Assembly (NCBI GenBank): GCA_947632025.1
Contig: CANRNN010000002.1
Location: 124,001 to 188,000, forward strand
Direction: 5' to 3'
Source: an uncultured Clostridia bacterium
GTDB taxonomy: Bacteria > Bacillota > Clostridia > Oscillospirales > Ruminococcaceae
Length of the DNA stretch: 64,000 bases
This document shows positions 27,528 to 36,756 of this stretch, piece after piece (within the stretch, counting starts at the first letter, position 1; each line of letters starts with the position of its first letter). The notes under the pieces were generated by a model, which had not been told where the DNA came from, searched no databases, and was given only the letters and a program-made list of their open reading frames with translations. A program made the position numbers and the translations under genes.

Positions 27528-28393
27528 TCGGAAGTCCCGTCAAGCGCCACGAAAGGATTTACCCCGTCGCTCACGACCTGCGGTAGTACTCCGTCCCACT
27601 GCGTTACTTTAAGATATTCTATATAGTCCGGCGATTCCTTAAGCTGCTTTTGTACTGCCTCGATAGCGTAAGCCTCCGCGTCCGCCTTTATTTTCGCCGA
27701 ATCTGCCTCAGCCTGTGCCGCTATTACCTGCTGTTTTGCTTCTTCCTGACGCTCGGCGGTCTTGTTCTGCATTTTCAGCGCGTCCTGAGCGGCTATGACC
27801 TTTCCCTGAATGGACTGCTCGAAAGCGTCGTCAAAGTCGAGATTTTCTATAGCGAACGCCGTCACGACTATCCCGCTCGGCGCGAGCGTTTCCTTTAAGG
27901 ATTCAAAGATCACGTTCTGCACTTCGCTTCTGGTCTGTACAAGTTCTTCGGCTTTGACCTTTCCTATTTCGTTTTTGGCTATTTTTGCGACATTCGGGAC
28001 GAGCAGCTTTGTTTCGACGTTCTCTACTCCGATGCTTCTGATTATTTCGGAGAGCTGCGTGCCGTCGTAGTAATAGTTCAGTTTTAGTTCAAGCGAATCC
28101 ACCGTCTGTGTATCGGAGGTGTATGCGTCCGTTGAAACGAAGTATATCTGTTCCCGTATATCGACGGGCTGTATCTCCTCGATGAACGGTATTTTGAAAT
28201 TCAGTCCTGCCGTCATTGAATCGTTGACTATCCGTCCGAACCGGTATTTTACTCCGACATAGCCCTCTCTTACTATTGAAAAGCAGTTGAATATCACAAT
28301 AAGGGCAATTATCGCTATTATTGTGACAAGCACGGCTTTTCCGAGAAAGCCGGTTTTTTTCTCATCGCTCTGCTGAGTAGAAAATTTTTGCAT
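27524..28393 (-). CDS. SPFH/band 7 (prohibitin-like) membrane protein
   Basis: This 289-aa protein has one N-terminal membrane segment (about residues 17-38) followed by the SPFH domain (VREGYVGVKYRFGRIVND onward) and a charged coiled coil rich in Ala/Glu/Lys (about 200-255: AERQEEAKQQVIAAQAEADS). It resembles HflK/HflC and prohibitins, which oligomerise in membranes and modulate proteases such as FtsH. ATG 28393 is chosen for its TGAGG binding site; the frame continues upstream to a GTG overlapping the previous gene. It sits between the giant activase gene (gap 8 bp) and pcrA (ATGA overlap). Confidence 0.85.
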   Translation of the reverse strand: MQKFSTQQSDEKKTGFLGKAVLVTIIAIIALIVIFNCFSIVREGYVGVKYRFGRIVNDSMTAGLNFKIPFIEEIQPVDIREQIYFVSTDAYTSDTQTVDSLELKLNYYYDGTQLSEIIRSIGVENVETKLLVPNVAKIAKNEIGKVKAEELVQTRSEVQNVIFESLKETLAPSGIVVTAFAIENLDFDDAFEQSIQGKVIAAQDALKMQNKTAERQEEAKQQVIAAQAEADSAKIKADAEAYAIEAVQKQLKESPDYIEYLKVTQWDGVLPQVVSDGVNPFVALDGTSE

Positions 28394-28401
28394 AATAGAC
28401 C

Positions 28402-31400
28402 TCACAATTTCATTTTGGCAAGCTCCGAATACTTATCGTCGGCTGTTATAGGAGTGACTGCCGCACGGCGGGATATTCCCGCTCTCGCGAACGCCTGCGT
28501 AAGCATGAGCTTTATTCTGTTGACCTGGTTCACCTCTGAAGCTCCCGGATCGAAATCGACCGCTATGATGTTGCTTTCGGGGTGCTGGCGGCGAAGCTCG
28601 CCGATAACGCCCTTGCCCGTTACATGATTCGGCAGGCACGCGAACGGCTGCATACACACGATATTTGGCACGCCCTCGTTTATAAGCTCCAGCATTTCCG
28701 CCGACAAAAACCAGCCCTCGCCCGCGATATTTCCGGGAGAAACTATCGGCTTTACCATTTCCCGCATCTCGAAGATATCTCCGGGGCAGCCGAATTTTGT
28801 ACCCGTCACCGCCTCGCGGTAGCTTTTTTCCATAAACTTGAACGCTTTTATCGCGGCGTTCTTTGCGAATGTCTTGAGCCTCGGACTGTAAAGCAGCTCC
28901 CGTTTCGTAATGCCGTGGGAGCAGATGTAGTAGAAGAATCCCATAAGATCCGGCACTACCACCTCGCAGCCCTCGTTTTCAAGCAGCCCGATAATATCGT
29001 TGTTCGCGACGGGGTGGAACTTGACGAGTATTTCCCCCACAAGCCCTATCTTGGGCTTTACCGTATCGTTCACGGGGAATTCGAGGAAGTCCCTGACGAC
29101 GTTTCTGACATTTTCGTTGAATTTCTTCATCGAGATGTCTTTCAGGTCGTCGTACAGGTAAGCCCGCCATTTTTCATACAAGGCGTTTGCGCTGCCTTTT
29201 ACCTTCTCGTAGGGACGCACTTTGTACAGACATCTTTGCAGTACATCGCCGTAAATTATTCCCATAAAAGCCCTTACAGCCATTCCCGCCGATATATGGA
29301 AGCCGCTTTGTTTTTCAAGCCCTACGACGTTCAGCGATATAAGCGGAACATTGTCGTAGCCCGCGTCCTTAAGCGCTTTTTTCAACATTCCGACATAGTT
29401 TGTCGCTCTGCACGCGCCGCCCGTCTGGGTGATCATAACGGAAGTATTGTTCACGTCGTACTTTCCGCTGTTAAGCGCGTGTATAAGCTGTCCGACTATC
29501 AGAATAGACGGATAGCACGCGTCGTTGTTGACGTATTTCAAGCCCTCGTCGACGACCGCCTTCGAGCAGTCCTTGAGGATTATCACGTTATATCCGCTGT
29601 GGTTGAACGCCGCTTCCAGAAAGTTGAAATGTATCGGCGCCATCTGCGGGCAGAGTATAGTGTGATTTTTCCGCATTTCCTTTGTGAATTCGGGCTGGCG
29701 GATATATCCGACGTGACCGCGGACGGGCTTGTATTGATGCCTTGCTCTCTCGTCGACCACCGAAATAAGCGACCGCAGGCGAATCCTTGCCGCGCCGAGG
29801 TTGTTCACCTCGTCTATCTTAAGGCAGGTGTAGAGCTTTCCGAAGCTGCGTAGTATCTCCTGCACCTCGTCTGTCGTTATAGCGTCAAGTCCGCACCCGA
29901 ACGAATTCAGCTGAACAAGCTCCAGACAGTCGTTATGCCCAACAACGTGAGCTGCCGCATACAGTCTTGTATGGTACGTCCACTGGTCGACGACGCGTAT
30001 CGGACGCACTACCTGCTCGATATGCGCTACGGAATCCTCCGTAAGCACCGCGAACCCGTATCCCGATATCATTTCGGGAAGTCCGTGGTTTATCTCCGGA
30101 TCGACGTGATACGGGCGACCCGCCAAAACTATTCCGCGTTTGCCGTTGGCTTTCAGGTATTCGAGAGTTTCCTCGCCCTTGCGGCGCATGGTTTCCTTAA
30201 ATTTTTCGTCCTCGGCATAGGCTTTTGCAAGCGCGTTTCCTATTTCCTTTTTGGTTATCCGAAGTTCGGGCAGGCTCTCGGAAAATTCCTCGAAAAGCCG
30301 CTCGCACATTCTTTTTTCGTTGAATATCGGAAGGAACGGATTTAAGAATTTAACGTCCTCCCGAAGCTCCGGAACGGAGTTTCTGATGACCTCGCTGTAT
30401 GTCGCGACCACGGGGCAGTTATAGTGATTGTCGCCGCCGTTGCTGTCGCTCATTTCATACGGCATAGAGGGGTAGAAGATAAGCTTTACTCCCTCGTCGA
30501 TAAGCGACTGAATATGTCCGTGCGCGAGCTTTGCGGGATAGCACACCGATTCGCTCGGCATAGTTTCTATTCCCTTGTCGTATATTTCCCTTGTGGTCTT
30601 AGGCGAGAGCTTCACGGAGAAACCCAGCGCCGTGAACATAGTATGCCAGAACGGGTAGTTTTCATACATTCCCAGCACTCTCGGAAGTCCTATGACTCCT
30701 CTCGGAGCGTCCTTTTCGGGCAGGCTCTCGCGGTCGAACAGCAGATGATATTTGAAGTCGTAAAGATTCGGCTGCTTTTCGGCTGTGGAGTTTACTCCCG
30801 CGCCGCGTTCGCATCTGTTGTTGGATATGTATCTTGTCCCGTCGGGGAATTTTGAAATTGTAAGCAGACAGTTGTTGGAGCATTTTCCGCATCTTGCCGT
30901 GGTTTTTTCGACCTTAAATTCTTCGAGCCTGTCTGCTTTAGCGATAGACGACCCCTTGCCGTCGTCGCGTTCGAGAGCGATAAGCGCCGAGCCGTATGCT
31001 CCCATAAGTCCCGCCTTATCGGGACGGACAACGTTTCTTCCGACGATAAGCTCGAACGCGCGCAGCACGCTGTCGTTCATAAACGTTCCGCCCTGAACGA
31101 TTATTTTTTCGCCCATAGAAGCGGTATCGCGCAGCTTTATCACCTTGAACAGAGCGTTCTTGACCACCGAATACGACAGTCCCGCCGAAATATCTGCGAC
31201 TGTCGCGCCCTCTTTCTGAGCCTGTTTTACTCTGGAATTCATAAAAACGGTACATCTAGAACCGAGGTCCACGGGATTTTCTGCGGAAAGTCCCAGCACC
31301 GCGAATTCTGCGCTTGTCATTCCGAGAGCGTTCGCGAAATTCTCTATAAAGCTTCCGCAGCCGGAGCTGCACGCTTCGTTAAGAAGTATCGACTCTATCT

Positions 31401-32697
31401 CGCCGTTTTTCACGCGTATGCACTTCATATCCTGCCCGCCGATATCGAGAATGAACTCCGCGCCCGGAAGCAGCTTATCCGCGGCTTTATAGTGCGCCAT
31501 AGTTTCTATCTCTCCGAAATCCGCTCCGAGCGCCGCTTTGATAAGATGCTCGCCGTAGCCCGTCGCGCAGGATTTTGCTATGTATGCGCCGTCGGGAATG
31601 GTCCGGTAAATTTCCTTTAATATCTCTATGACCGACTTCAGCGGGTCGCCCTGATTTCCGGCATAATGAGAATAGAGTATCTCGGCTTTATCGTTCAGCA
31701 AAACGGCTTTTGTTGTTGTCGAACCTGCGTCTATTCCGAGATAGCAGGCTCCCGTATGGGAGCTGAAATCCGCCGTTGGGATAATATTCTCCGCGTGGCG
31801 CGCCCTGAATTCCTCAAGGGAGCTTTCGTCCTTAAACAGCGGCTCCAGCCGTTCCACCTCGCAAAGGCGGTTATCGCCGAGGCTTTCGGATTTTTTCGCA
31901 AGCTCGTCGAAATCCGTTTCTTCCACCTCGTCCGAGAATGCGCAGCCCATAGCGACGAAGAGGTTTGCGTTTTCGGGGACTGTGAAAGTCGTCGCGGGGT
32001 CTGCCTGCGTGAGAGTTTCGATAAAGCTCTGCCGAAGCTCCGACAGATAGTGCAGCGGTCCTCCGAGGAACGCGACGTGTCCGCGTATCGGCTTTCCGCA
32101 AGCCAGACCGCTTATTGTCTGATTCACCACCGAACGGAACACCGACGCCGCGATATCGCTTTTCTTTGCGCCCTCGTTTATAAGCGGCTGGATATCGCTT
32201 TTCGCGAAAACTCCGCACCGCGACGCTATGGGGTATATTGTGGTATGTTTTTTGGCAAGCTCATTAAGTCCCGTCACATCGGTATTGAGCAGTGCCGCCA
32301 TCTGGTCTATGAACGCTCCAGTGCCGCCTGCGCAGCTGCCGTTCATACGCTGCTCAAGACCGCCTGTAAGGTATGTGATCTTTGCGTCCTCGCCGCCCAG
32401 CTCGATTGCGACGTCGGTTTCGGGGATAAGCGCTTTTATTGCGTTCGCGCCTGCCGCGACTTCCTGAACGAACGGTATTCCCAGCCACTTTGACACGGAG
32501 ATACCGCCCGACCCCGTCACTGCTATAAGGACGCGCTCGCCGGCACATTCTCCGCCGACCTCTGAAATTATATCCGCCACGGTTTTTCGTATATCGGAAA
32601 AATGTCTTTGGTACCGCGAGAAAAGCAGTTCGTTATTCTCGCCCAGCACCGCTGCCTTTACAGTTGTCGAACCTATATCCAAGCCTACACGTTTCAT
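28402..32697 (-). CDS. Giant fused 2-hydroxyacyl-CoA dehydratase activase-related protein
   Basis: The 1431-aa protein fuses parts that are separate in the 2-hydroxyglutaryl-CoA dehydratase system. Two ASKHA ATPase domains of the BcrAD/BadF/HgdC type lie at about 1-255 ([28 protein letters not shown]) and 318-570 ([29 protein letters not shown]). The Cys in these loops normally bind a 4Fe-4S cluster at the dimer interface. A DUF2229 region follows (about 660-890), then an HgdB-like region (about 980-1400, with [19 protein letters not shown]). Such ATP-driven reductases feed single electrons into radical dehydratases; the partner here is not known. It heads an operon with SPFH and pcrA. Confidence 0.9.
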   Translation of the reverse strand: MKRVGLDIGSTTVKAAVLGENNELLFSRYQRHFSDIRKTVADIISEVGGECAGERVLIAVTGSGGISVSKWLGIPFVQEVAAGANAIKALIPETDVAIELGGEDAKITYLTGGLEQRMNGSCAGGTGAFIDQMAALLNTDVTGLNELAKKHTTIYPIASRCGVFAKSDIQPLINEGAKKSDIAASVFRSVVNQTISGLACGKPIRGHVAFLGGPLHYLSELRQSFIETLTQADPATTFTVPENANLFVAMGCAFSDEVEETDFDELAKKSESLGDNRLCEVERLEPLFKDESSLEEFRARHAENIIPTADFSSHTGACYLGIDAGSTTTKAVLLNDKAEILYSHYAGNQGDPLKSVIEILKEIYRTIPDGAYIAKSCATGYGEHLIKAALGADFGEIETMAHYKAADKLLPGAEFILDIGGQDMKCIRVKNGEIESILLNEACSSGCGSFIENFANALGMTSAEFAVLGLSAENPVDLGSRCTVFMNSRVKQAQKEGATVADISAGLSYSVVKNALFKVIKLRDTASMGEKIIVQGGTFMNDSVLRAFELIVGRNVVRPDKAGLMGAYGSALIALERDDGKGSSIAKADRLEEFKVEKTTARCGKCSNNCLLTISKFPDGTRYISNNRCERGAGVNSTAEKQPNLYDFKYHLLFDRESLPEKDAPRGVIGLPRVLGMYENYPFWHTMFTALGFSVKLSPKTTREIYDKGIETMPSESVCYPAKLAHGHIQSLIDEGVKLIFYPSMPYEMSDSNGGDNHYNCPVVATYSEVIRNSVPELREDVKFLNPFLPIFNEKRMCERLFEEFSESLPELRITKKEIGNALAKAYAEDEKFKETMRRKGEETLEYLKANGKRGIVLAGRPYHVDPEINHGLPEMISGYGFAVLTEDSVAHIEQVVRPIRVVDQWTYHTRLYAAAHVVGHNDCLELVQLNSFGCGLDAITTDEVQEILRSFGKLYTCLKIDEVNNLGAARIRLRSLISVVDERARHQYKPVRGHVGYIRQPEFTKEMRKNHTILCPQMAPIHFNFLEAAFNHSGYNVIILKDCSKAVVDEGLKYVNNDACYPSILIVGQLIHALNSGKYDVNNTSVMITQTGGACRATNYVGMLKKALKDAGYDNVPLISLNVVGLEKQSGFHISAGMAVRAFMGIIYGDVLQRCLYKVRPYEKVKGSANALYEKWRAYLYDDLKDISMKKFNENVRNVVRDFLEFPVNDTVKPKIGLVGEILVKFHPVANNDIIGLLENEGCEVVVPDLMGFFYYICSHGITKRELLYSPRLKTFAKNAAIKAFKFMEKSYREAVTGTKFGCPGDIFEMREMVKPIVSPGNIAGEGWFLSAEMLELINEGVPNIVCMQPFACLPNHVTGKGVIGELRRQHPESNIIAVDFDPGASEVNQVNRIKLMLTQAFARAGISRRAAVTPITADDKYSELAKMKL

Positions 32698-32794
32698 ATG
32701 AAAAAAGACATTCCTTTCAAAATCGGATAAGTTTCATTTTTTGATTTTTGTATGAATTTTAGTGGACTTCATTACCGAAGGATACACCTATTAT

Positions 32795-32823
32795 ATTATA
32801 ACACAAAATTAAGACTTTGTCAA
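32795..32823 (-). promoter_or_regulatory. Promoter of the activase-SPFH-pcrA operon
   Basis: On the minus strand TTGACA, 17-nt spacer, TATAAT; leader of about 90 nt. The remaining 32824-32898 DNA shows nothing else recognisable. Confidence 0.88.
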
Positions 32824-32898
32824 GCATTTAACTCTGGAAATTCCGCATAAGAACGGGAATTTGTGGGCTAATCGGAAAACATCGGCGGCTTATTATGA

Positions 32899-32931
32899 AA
32901 AACGCGCCCCGAAAATCACGGGACGCGTTTT
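32899..32931. terminator. Terminator after the FapA-like gene
   Basis: AAAACGCG..CCCG pairs with CGGG..CGCGTTTT around a short A-rich loop; on the minus strand it ends in TTTTT. Bidirectional. Confidence 0.88.
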
Positions 32932-32949
32932 ATATTGGCAGTGATTTCA

Positions 32950-34326
32950 TTACAGCGGTTTGAATACTATTTCTCCGCCCTCGACGACCGCTCTTGCGTG
33001 AGATGTGGCGGCGTTCACCTGCAGGATACAGTTATTCATATGCAGAATGACCCCCGGATACATTGTACGCTTTACTGCAACCGAGAGGTTCTGGGTAAGC
33101 GTCAGCATATCGTCTATTTCGGCTATACGGACGTTCATCTTCTTGACCTCGCTCTGCATTTTCAGGCGGTTGCGCAGTGCTTCGGTCTTTAGCTGTTCTC
33201 TTTCCGGCGGGAGCTTTGCTTTCTTTGCAAGCTCTCCCAGCGTCACGAGGATCTTGCCCAGTTGGTCTATTTTATCCTCCATGGTTTTTATTTCTTTTTC
33301 TATCTCGTCGCGTTCCTGAGAAAGCACGGCGTTGTTGCCGATAGTTATTTCGGTCTTGACGTATTTTTCCGAACCTATTACCTGAGCTTCTATTCCGTCG
33401 AGCGCGGTATATTTTCCGCCCATTATAACGCCCTTGCCGTTCGCGATGAGCTTTCCGTCGGTAAAGACCTCTCCGCCTATGTACGACGCGCTTTCTATGC
33501 CGCCCCCCGCGCGTATTTTACAGTTCTCGCAGAAGCCCGATTTAAGCACACCCTTACACTCGATATTGGAGTTTATTGCGCCTATTTTTATGGAAATATC
33601 GCCCTCTGCTATCAGTTCTGCTCCGCTTACCGAGCCGTTTACGGAAATACCCTTCTTTGAGGTCACTCTGAACCCCTCGAAAACGCTTCCCTTTATATCC
33701 ACGTCGCCGATAAAGTCGATATTTCCCGTTGTGGTATCCACATCGGAGTTTATTACCAGCTTCTGGTCGACGTTGAAACAGCCGTTGCGGTAGTCGAGGT
33801 TTCCGTCGACGGTCGCTATTATCTCCTTGCCGTCGTTTACGAGCTGAGTTCCCGTTCCGACTTTATATTTTGCGGGAACGCCCGGCTTCTGCGGGACTAC
33901 CATTCCGGTTATATCCATTCCCGGCTCTCCCTCGGTCGGGAAAGTTATAGCTGCTATCGGAGTTCCTGCTGTGATATTGCGCACCAGTCCGAGGTTTTTG
34001 AAGTCCACGTCGCCGTGTTCGTTTTCTATAGGAGTTACGTTATTATCCAGTTTATAGAAATATTTTATCGAACCGTCTATTCCGTTCACGGGGGCAAGCC
34101 ATTTTGCCACGCAGATATTCTCGTCATAGCGTCTTTGCTTGACGGCTTTTTCTATATCTTCTTTCAGGATACCGTAGGAAATGAAATTTGCCTGCATTTC
34201 CGACATTATCCTGTCGACCGTAATATCCAGACCGCCGTTCACGGGGCGTGAAAACGTCACGAACGCCGCTGTTCTGTTAGGATTTACGGTAATTTTCACA
34301 ATAGAATGTATTACCTGCTCTGCCAT
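32950..34326 (-). CDS. FapA-family (DUF342) protein
   Basis: The 458-aa protein has the FapA layout: an N-terminal domain (about 1-165), a right-handed beta-helix with regular Gly/Asn/Asp turns (about 170-330; e.g. GDVDIKGSVFEGFRVTSKKG, VNGSVSGAELIAEGDISIK), and a C-terminal coiled coil (ERDEIEKEIKTMEDKIDQL) followed by a small cap. In Vibrio, FapA links phosphotransfer signalling to flagellar assembly; Firmicutes homologues are uncharacterised. The ATG at 34326 follows GGGAGGGAA; the frame extends 12 codons farther without a binding site. It has its own promoter and terminator. Confidence 0.88.
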   Translation of the reverse strand: MAEQVIHSIVKITVNPNRTAAFVTFSRPVNGGLDITVDRIMSEMQANFISYGILKEDIEKAVKQRRYDENICVAKWLAPVNGIDGSIKYFYKLDNNVTPIENEHGDVDFKNLGLVRNITAGTPIAAITFPTEGEPGMDITGMVVPQKPGVPAKYKVGTGTQLVNDGKEIIATVDGNLDYRNGCFNVDQKLVINSDVDTTTGNIDFIGDVDIKGSVFEGFRVTSKKGISVNGSVSGAELIAEGDISIKIGAINSNIECKGVLKSGFCENCKIRAGGGIESASYIGGEVFTDGKLIANGKGVIMGGKYTALDGIEAQVIGSEKYVKTEITIGNNAVLSQERDEIEKEIKTMEDKIDQLGKILVTLGELAKKAKLPPEREQLKTEALRNRLKMQSEVKKMNVRIAEIDDMLTLTQNLSVAVKRTMYPGVILHMNNCILQVNAATSHARAVVEGGEIVFKPL

Positions 34327-34415
34327 TGTGGTTCCCTCCCGACAAATATGCAAGCGGTGCAAAGCTTCCGCCGAAATGGTGCTTTACTTCAAACACCGCA
34401 TTAAAGTCCATTATC

Positions 34416-34444
34416 ATTATAACATATTAAAATATTTTTTTCAA
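34416..34444 (-). promoter_or_regulatory. FapA-like gene promoter
   Basis: On the minus strand TTGAAA, 17-nt spacer, TATAAT. Confidence 0.82.
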
Positions 34445-34503
34445 TAACCCGCGCCATTTTTAGTCATTTTCCACAAAAATCGAACCGATTTTTTGTCGTT
34501 TTT

Positions 34504-35424
34504 TCATTTAATTTTACGGGAAATATCAAACGGCGTAGTCTGATAGACGAAATAATTAAGCCAATTTGTATAAATTAGCGTGGAATGTGCTCTCCAGCTT
34601 AGAACGGGCGGCTGTTTGGGGTCGTCGTCCGGATAGTAATGTTTGGGTATCTGCGGTTCAAGTCCCTTTGCGAGGTCGCGGCGGTATTCCGTATCGAGTG
34701 TTTCCGCGTCGTATTCGGAATGTCCCATAACGAAAAAGCGGCTGCCGTCCTCGTCGCCGACGACGTAAACTCCCGCTTCGTCCGAAACCGCCATTATTCT
34801 GAGCTCCGGTACTTTTTTGATATCCTCGGCGCGGACTTCGGTATGTCTTGAATGGGGAGCCATAAACTCGCTGTCGAACCCGTGGAAAAGCCGTGATTTC
34901 GGCGTGAGCAGTCTGTGCCTGAAAACTCCCGACATTTTTTCAGCAAGCTCGTGCTTCGGCACTCCGTAATGGTGATAAAGCCCCGCCTGAGCGCCCCAGC
35001 AGATATGGAAAGTTGAATGGACGTGCGTGGTCGTCCAGTCCATTATTTCGCACAATTCCTCCCAGTAGTCGACCTCCTCGAACGCGAGATGTTCTACGGG
35101 CGCGCCTGTGATTATAAAGCCGTCGTAATTTGTATTTTTGATTTCGGAGAATGTTTTATAAAACTCGAACAAATGCTCCTGCGGTGTATTTTTTCCGATA
35201 TAGGTGGAAGTCCCGATAAAATCGACTTCTATTTGCAGCGGAGTATTTGACAGGCTTCGCAGTATTTGTGTTTCGGTGGTAATTTTTGTAGGCATCAGGT
35301 TAAGTATTCCGATTTTCAGCGGACGAATATCCTGATGCAGCGCACGGTATTCTGTCATTACGAAGATATGTTCGTTATCCAGGACGCTTGCCGCGGGCAG
35401 GCTGTCGGGTATTTTGATCGGCAT
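34504..35424 (-). CDS. metA: Homoserine O-acyltransferase (MetA type)
   Basis: This 306-aa enzyme activates homoserine with an acyl-CoA for methionine synthesis; Firmicutes MetA proteins usually use acetyl-CoA. The fold is glutaminase-like: [18 protein letters not shown] near residue 37, [17 protein letters not shown] near 100, the nucleophile in [16 protein letters not shown] near 142, and MGHSEYD plus [18 protein letters not shown] near the C-terminus. RBS GGGAGTGAG precedes ATG 35424. The leader is only about 50 nt, so there is no room for a SAM riboswitch or T-box. Confidence 0.95.
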   Translation of the reverse strand: MPIKIPDSLPAASVLDNEHIFVMTEYRALHQDIRPLKIGILNLMPTKITTETQILRSLSNTPLQIEVDFIGTSTYIGKNTPQEHLFEFYKTFSEIKNTNYDGFIITGAPVEHLAFEEVDYWEELCEIMDWTTTHVHSTFHICWGAQAGLYHHYGVPKHELAEKMSGVFRHRLLTPKSRLFHGFDSEFMAPHSRHTEVRAEDIKKVPELRIMAVSDEAGVYVVGDEDGSRFFVMGHSEYDAETLDTEYRRDLAKGLEPQIPKHYYPDDDPKQPPVLSWRAHSTLIYTNWLNYFVYQTTPFDISRKIK

Positions 35425-35480
35425 TTTCTCACTCCCGTTTTATTTGTAGAATTTATATTTTACTTACGCATACACTATAT

Positions 35481-35509
35481 ATTATATAAGAATTTTCTCC
35501 CTTTGTCAA
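35481..35509 (-). promoter_or_regulatory. metA promoter
   Basis: On the minus strand TTGACA, 17-nt spacer, TATAAT; divergent from the tRNA-Ser promoter, 28 bp away. Confidence 0.85.
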
Positions 35510-35537
35510 GCGATTTCAAAAAAATTTCAAAAACCTC

Positions 35538-35566
35538 TTGACAAAACGGGGGAAATGTGGTATAAT
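35538..35566 (+). promoter_or_regulatory. tRNA-Ser promoter
   Basis: TTGACA, 17-nt spacer, TATAAT, 36 nt before the mature tRNA 5' end. Confidence 0.88.
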
Positions 35567-35602
35567 AATCTTTGTTACATTGAATATTTGTATTCGGCAC
35601 TC

Positions 35603-35692
35603 GGAGAACTACCCAAGTGGTGAAGGGGCTCCCCTGCTAAGGGAGTAGGTCGGGTGACCGGCGCGAGGGTTCAAATCCCTCGTTCTCCGCCA
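35603..35692 (+). tRNA. tRNA-Ser (anticodon GCT)
   Basis: The 90-nt sequence folds as a class II tRNA: acceptor stem GGAGAAC/GTTCTCC, D-arm with AAGTGGTGAAGG, anticodon stem CTCCC/GGGAG with loop CTGCTAA (anticodon GCT, reading AGC/AGT), a variable arm (GGTCGGGTGACCGGC region), T-loop GGTTCAAATCC, discriminator G and an encoded CCA end. The long variable arm confirms serine identity. It has its own consensus promoter and a terminator downstream. It marks the left border of the accessory agr stretch. Confidence 0.97.
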
Positions 35693-35693
35693 G

Positions 35694-35752
35694 GCAGGGC
35701 AATGCCCTGCACCGTTTCCCAGCAGGGGTAGCTCTGCTGGGAATGTTTTTTT
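35694..35752 (+). terminator. tRNA-Ser terminator with upstream hairpin
   Basis: GCAGGGC-AAT-GCCCTGC (35694-35710) is followed by TTCCCAGCAG/CTGCTGGGAA (35716-35743) and a run of seven T. The block 35696-35759 has a near-copy in opposite orientation at 61722-61784. Confidence 0.9.
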
Positions 35753-35813
35753 CTGTACGGCGGAAGTGTGGACGACAGCTCGTCAACCTTCCCGCTTTGT
35801 TACAATCAAAAAA

Positions 35814-35833
35814 GCGTTCGCGCCAGCGAACGC
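35814..35833. other. 8-bp hairpin GCGTTCGC/GCGAACGC
   Basis: A perfect 8-bp stem with a 4-nt loop lies in the gap between tRNA-Ser and the agr-like locus. No U-tract follows. The neighbouring 35753-35813 DNA shows nothing recognisable. Confidence 0.5.
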
Positions 35834-35840
35834 ACATATT

Positions 35841-35880
35841 CCTGTTCACTGTCAACTGTACACTGTAAACTGTAAACAGG
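35841..35880 (+). repeat. Short-period ACTG repeats within an inverted repeat upstream of the agr locus
   Basis: Five 7-bp units of the form T-N-N-A-C-T-G/A follow each other (TTCACTG, TCAACTG, TACACTG, TAAACTG, TAAACAG), enclosed by CCTGTT and AACAGG. They lie about 160 bp before the LytTR regulator gene. They could be regulator binding sites or a dispersed repeat. Confidence 0.55.
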
Positions 35881-35933
35881 GCGGGGAAAATTGATGGAAA
35901 ACGCATAGCGGGACAGCGGACGTCATAGACAGG

Positions 35934-35966
35934 TACAGTCTACGGTCCGAAGAAAGCGCGTATAAT
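35934..35966 (+). promoter_or_regulatory. Possible activator-dependent promoter of the agr locus
   Basis: TATAAT at 35961-35966 has no acceptable -35 hexamer. Two 7-bp elements TACAGTC and TACGGTC (35934-35947) occupy the place just upstream. This would suit an activator such as the adjacent LytTR regulator, but the known AgrA spacing of direct repeats is different. Confidence 0.35.
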
Positions 35967-36036
35967 AGCGGCAGCGGTCAACGCTATGTTCGGAAAAATA
36001 CACGGAAAAATTGACTGAAAAAGGGAGTTGACAGCA

Positions 36037-36735
36037 TTGGTGAAATTTGCGGTGTGCGACGACGAACCGATAATGGTTGATTATATTTCGGACAAGGTTC
36101 GGGAATGTTATCCCGAAGAATGTGAAATAGAAAAGTACGGGGACGGCAAAAGCCTGCTTGCGGACAGTTGCAGGCAGAATTTTGACGCCCTCTTTTTGGA
36201 TATTGATATGCCCGGTCTTGACGGAATGGAACTTGCTAAGAGGATCAGAGAAAATAACCAATATATTAAAATTATCTTCGTGACGAACAAGGACAATCTT
36301 GTTTACAGTACACTAAAATATGTGCCGTTCAGATTTATAAGAAAGTCATATTTAGATGAAGAATTTCGTGAAGCCGCAGAGGCATTGATGGATTCAATTG
36401 CACAATCCAACGCTTCGTTAATACTAAAAACAAAAGACGAGGACGTATGTGTAAAGGTTTGTGACATTGTCTATGCGGAGGTCAATAACCATATTATAAC
36501 GCTTTTTCTGAGCCAAGGAAAATTAAAGATAAATAAGACTATGGAAGAGCTTGACGCGGATTTGGGAAAATTCGGATTTATAAGGACACATAAGTCGTTT
36601 CTGGTTAATTACAGACATATAAAGTCGATCGCTCACTGCAATATATTTACAGATACGGATCAATGTATTCCTTTAAGCAGAAACAGAGCCGATGAAGTAA
36701 AGCTGAGGCTTCAGCAATTGTCAAGAAATAAATAA
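36037..36735 (+). CDS. LytTR-family response regulator (AgrA-like)
   Basis: The 232-aa protein has a receiver domain (FAVCDDEP acidic pocket at residues 4-11, phosphorylated Asp in ALFLDIDMPGLDGME near 55, and a Lys in FRFIRKS near 105) and a C-terminal LytTR DNA-binding domain from about residue 130 (VYAEVNNHIITLFL, FIRTHKSFLVNYRHI). LytTR regulators act on direct repeats upstream of promoters and control quorum-sensing and exoproduct genes. Start TTG 36037 gives MVKFAVCDDE and lies 9 nt after GGGAG; TTG 36028 and GTG 36040 are alternatives. First gene of a four-gene agr-type locus; base composition is more AT-rich than the flanks. Confidence 0.9.
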   Translation: MVKFAVCDDEPIMVDYISDKVRECYPEECEIEKYGDGKSLLADSCRQNFDALFLDIDMPGLDGMELAKRIRENNQYIKIIFVTNKDNLVYSTLKYVPFRFIRKSYLDEEFREAAEALMDSIAQSNASLILKTKDEDVCVKVCDIVYAEVNNHIITLFLSQGKLKINKTMEELDADLGKFGFIRTHKSFLVNYRHIKSIAHCNIFTDTDQCIPLSRNRADEVKLRLQQLSRNK

Positions 36736-36756
36736 AGAGGATACACAGAAAATTAT

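Noticed and set aside
28582-29853. 423-aa open frame on the plus strand
   Set aside because: It lies antisense to the activase gene, whose motifs are clear; the plus-strand translation has no recognisable domain and the codon pattern is that of a shadow frame.
35425-35480. SAM riboswitch or methionine T-box for metA
   Set aside because: The leader between the promoter and the start codon is only about 50 nt, too short for either.
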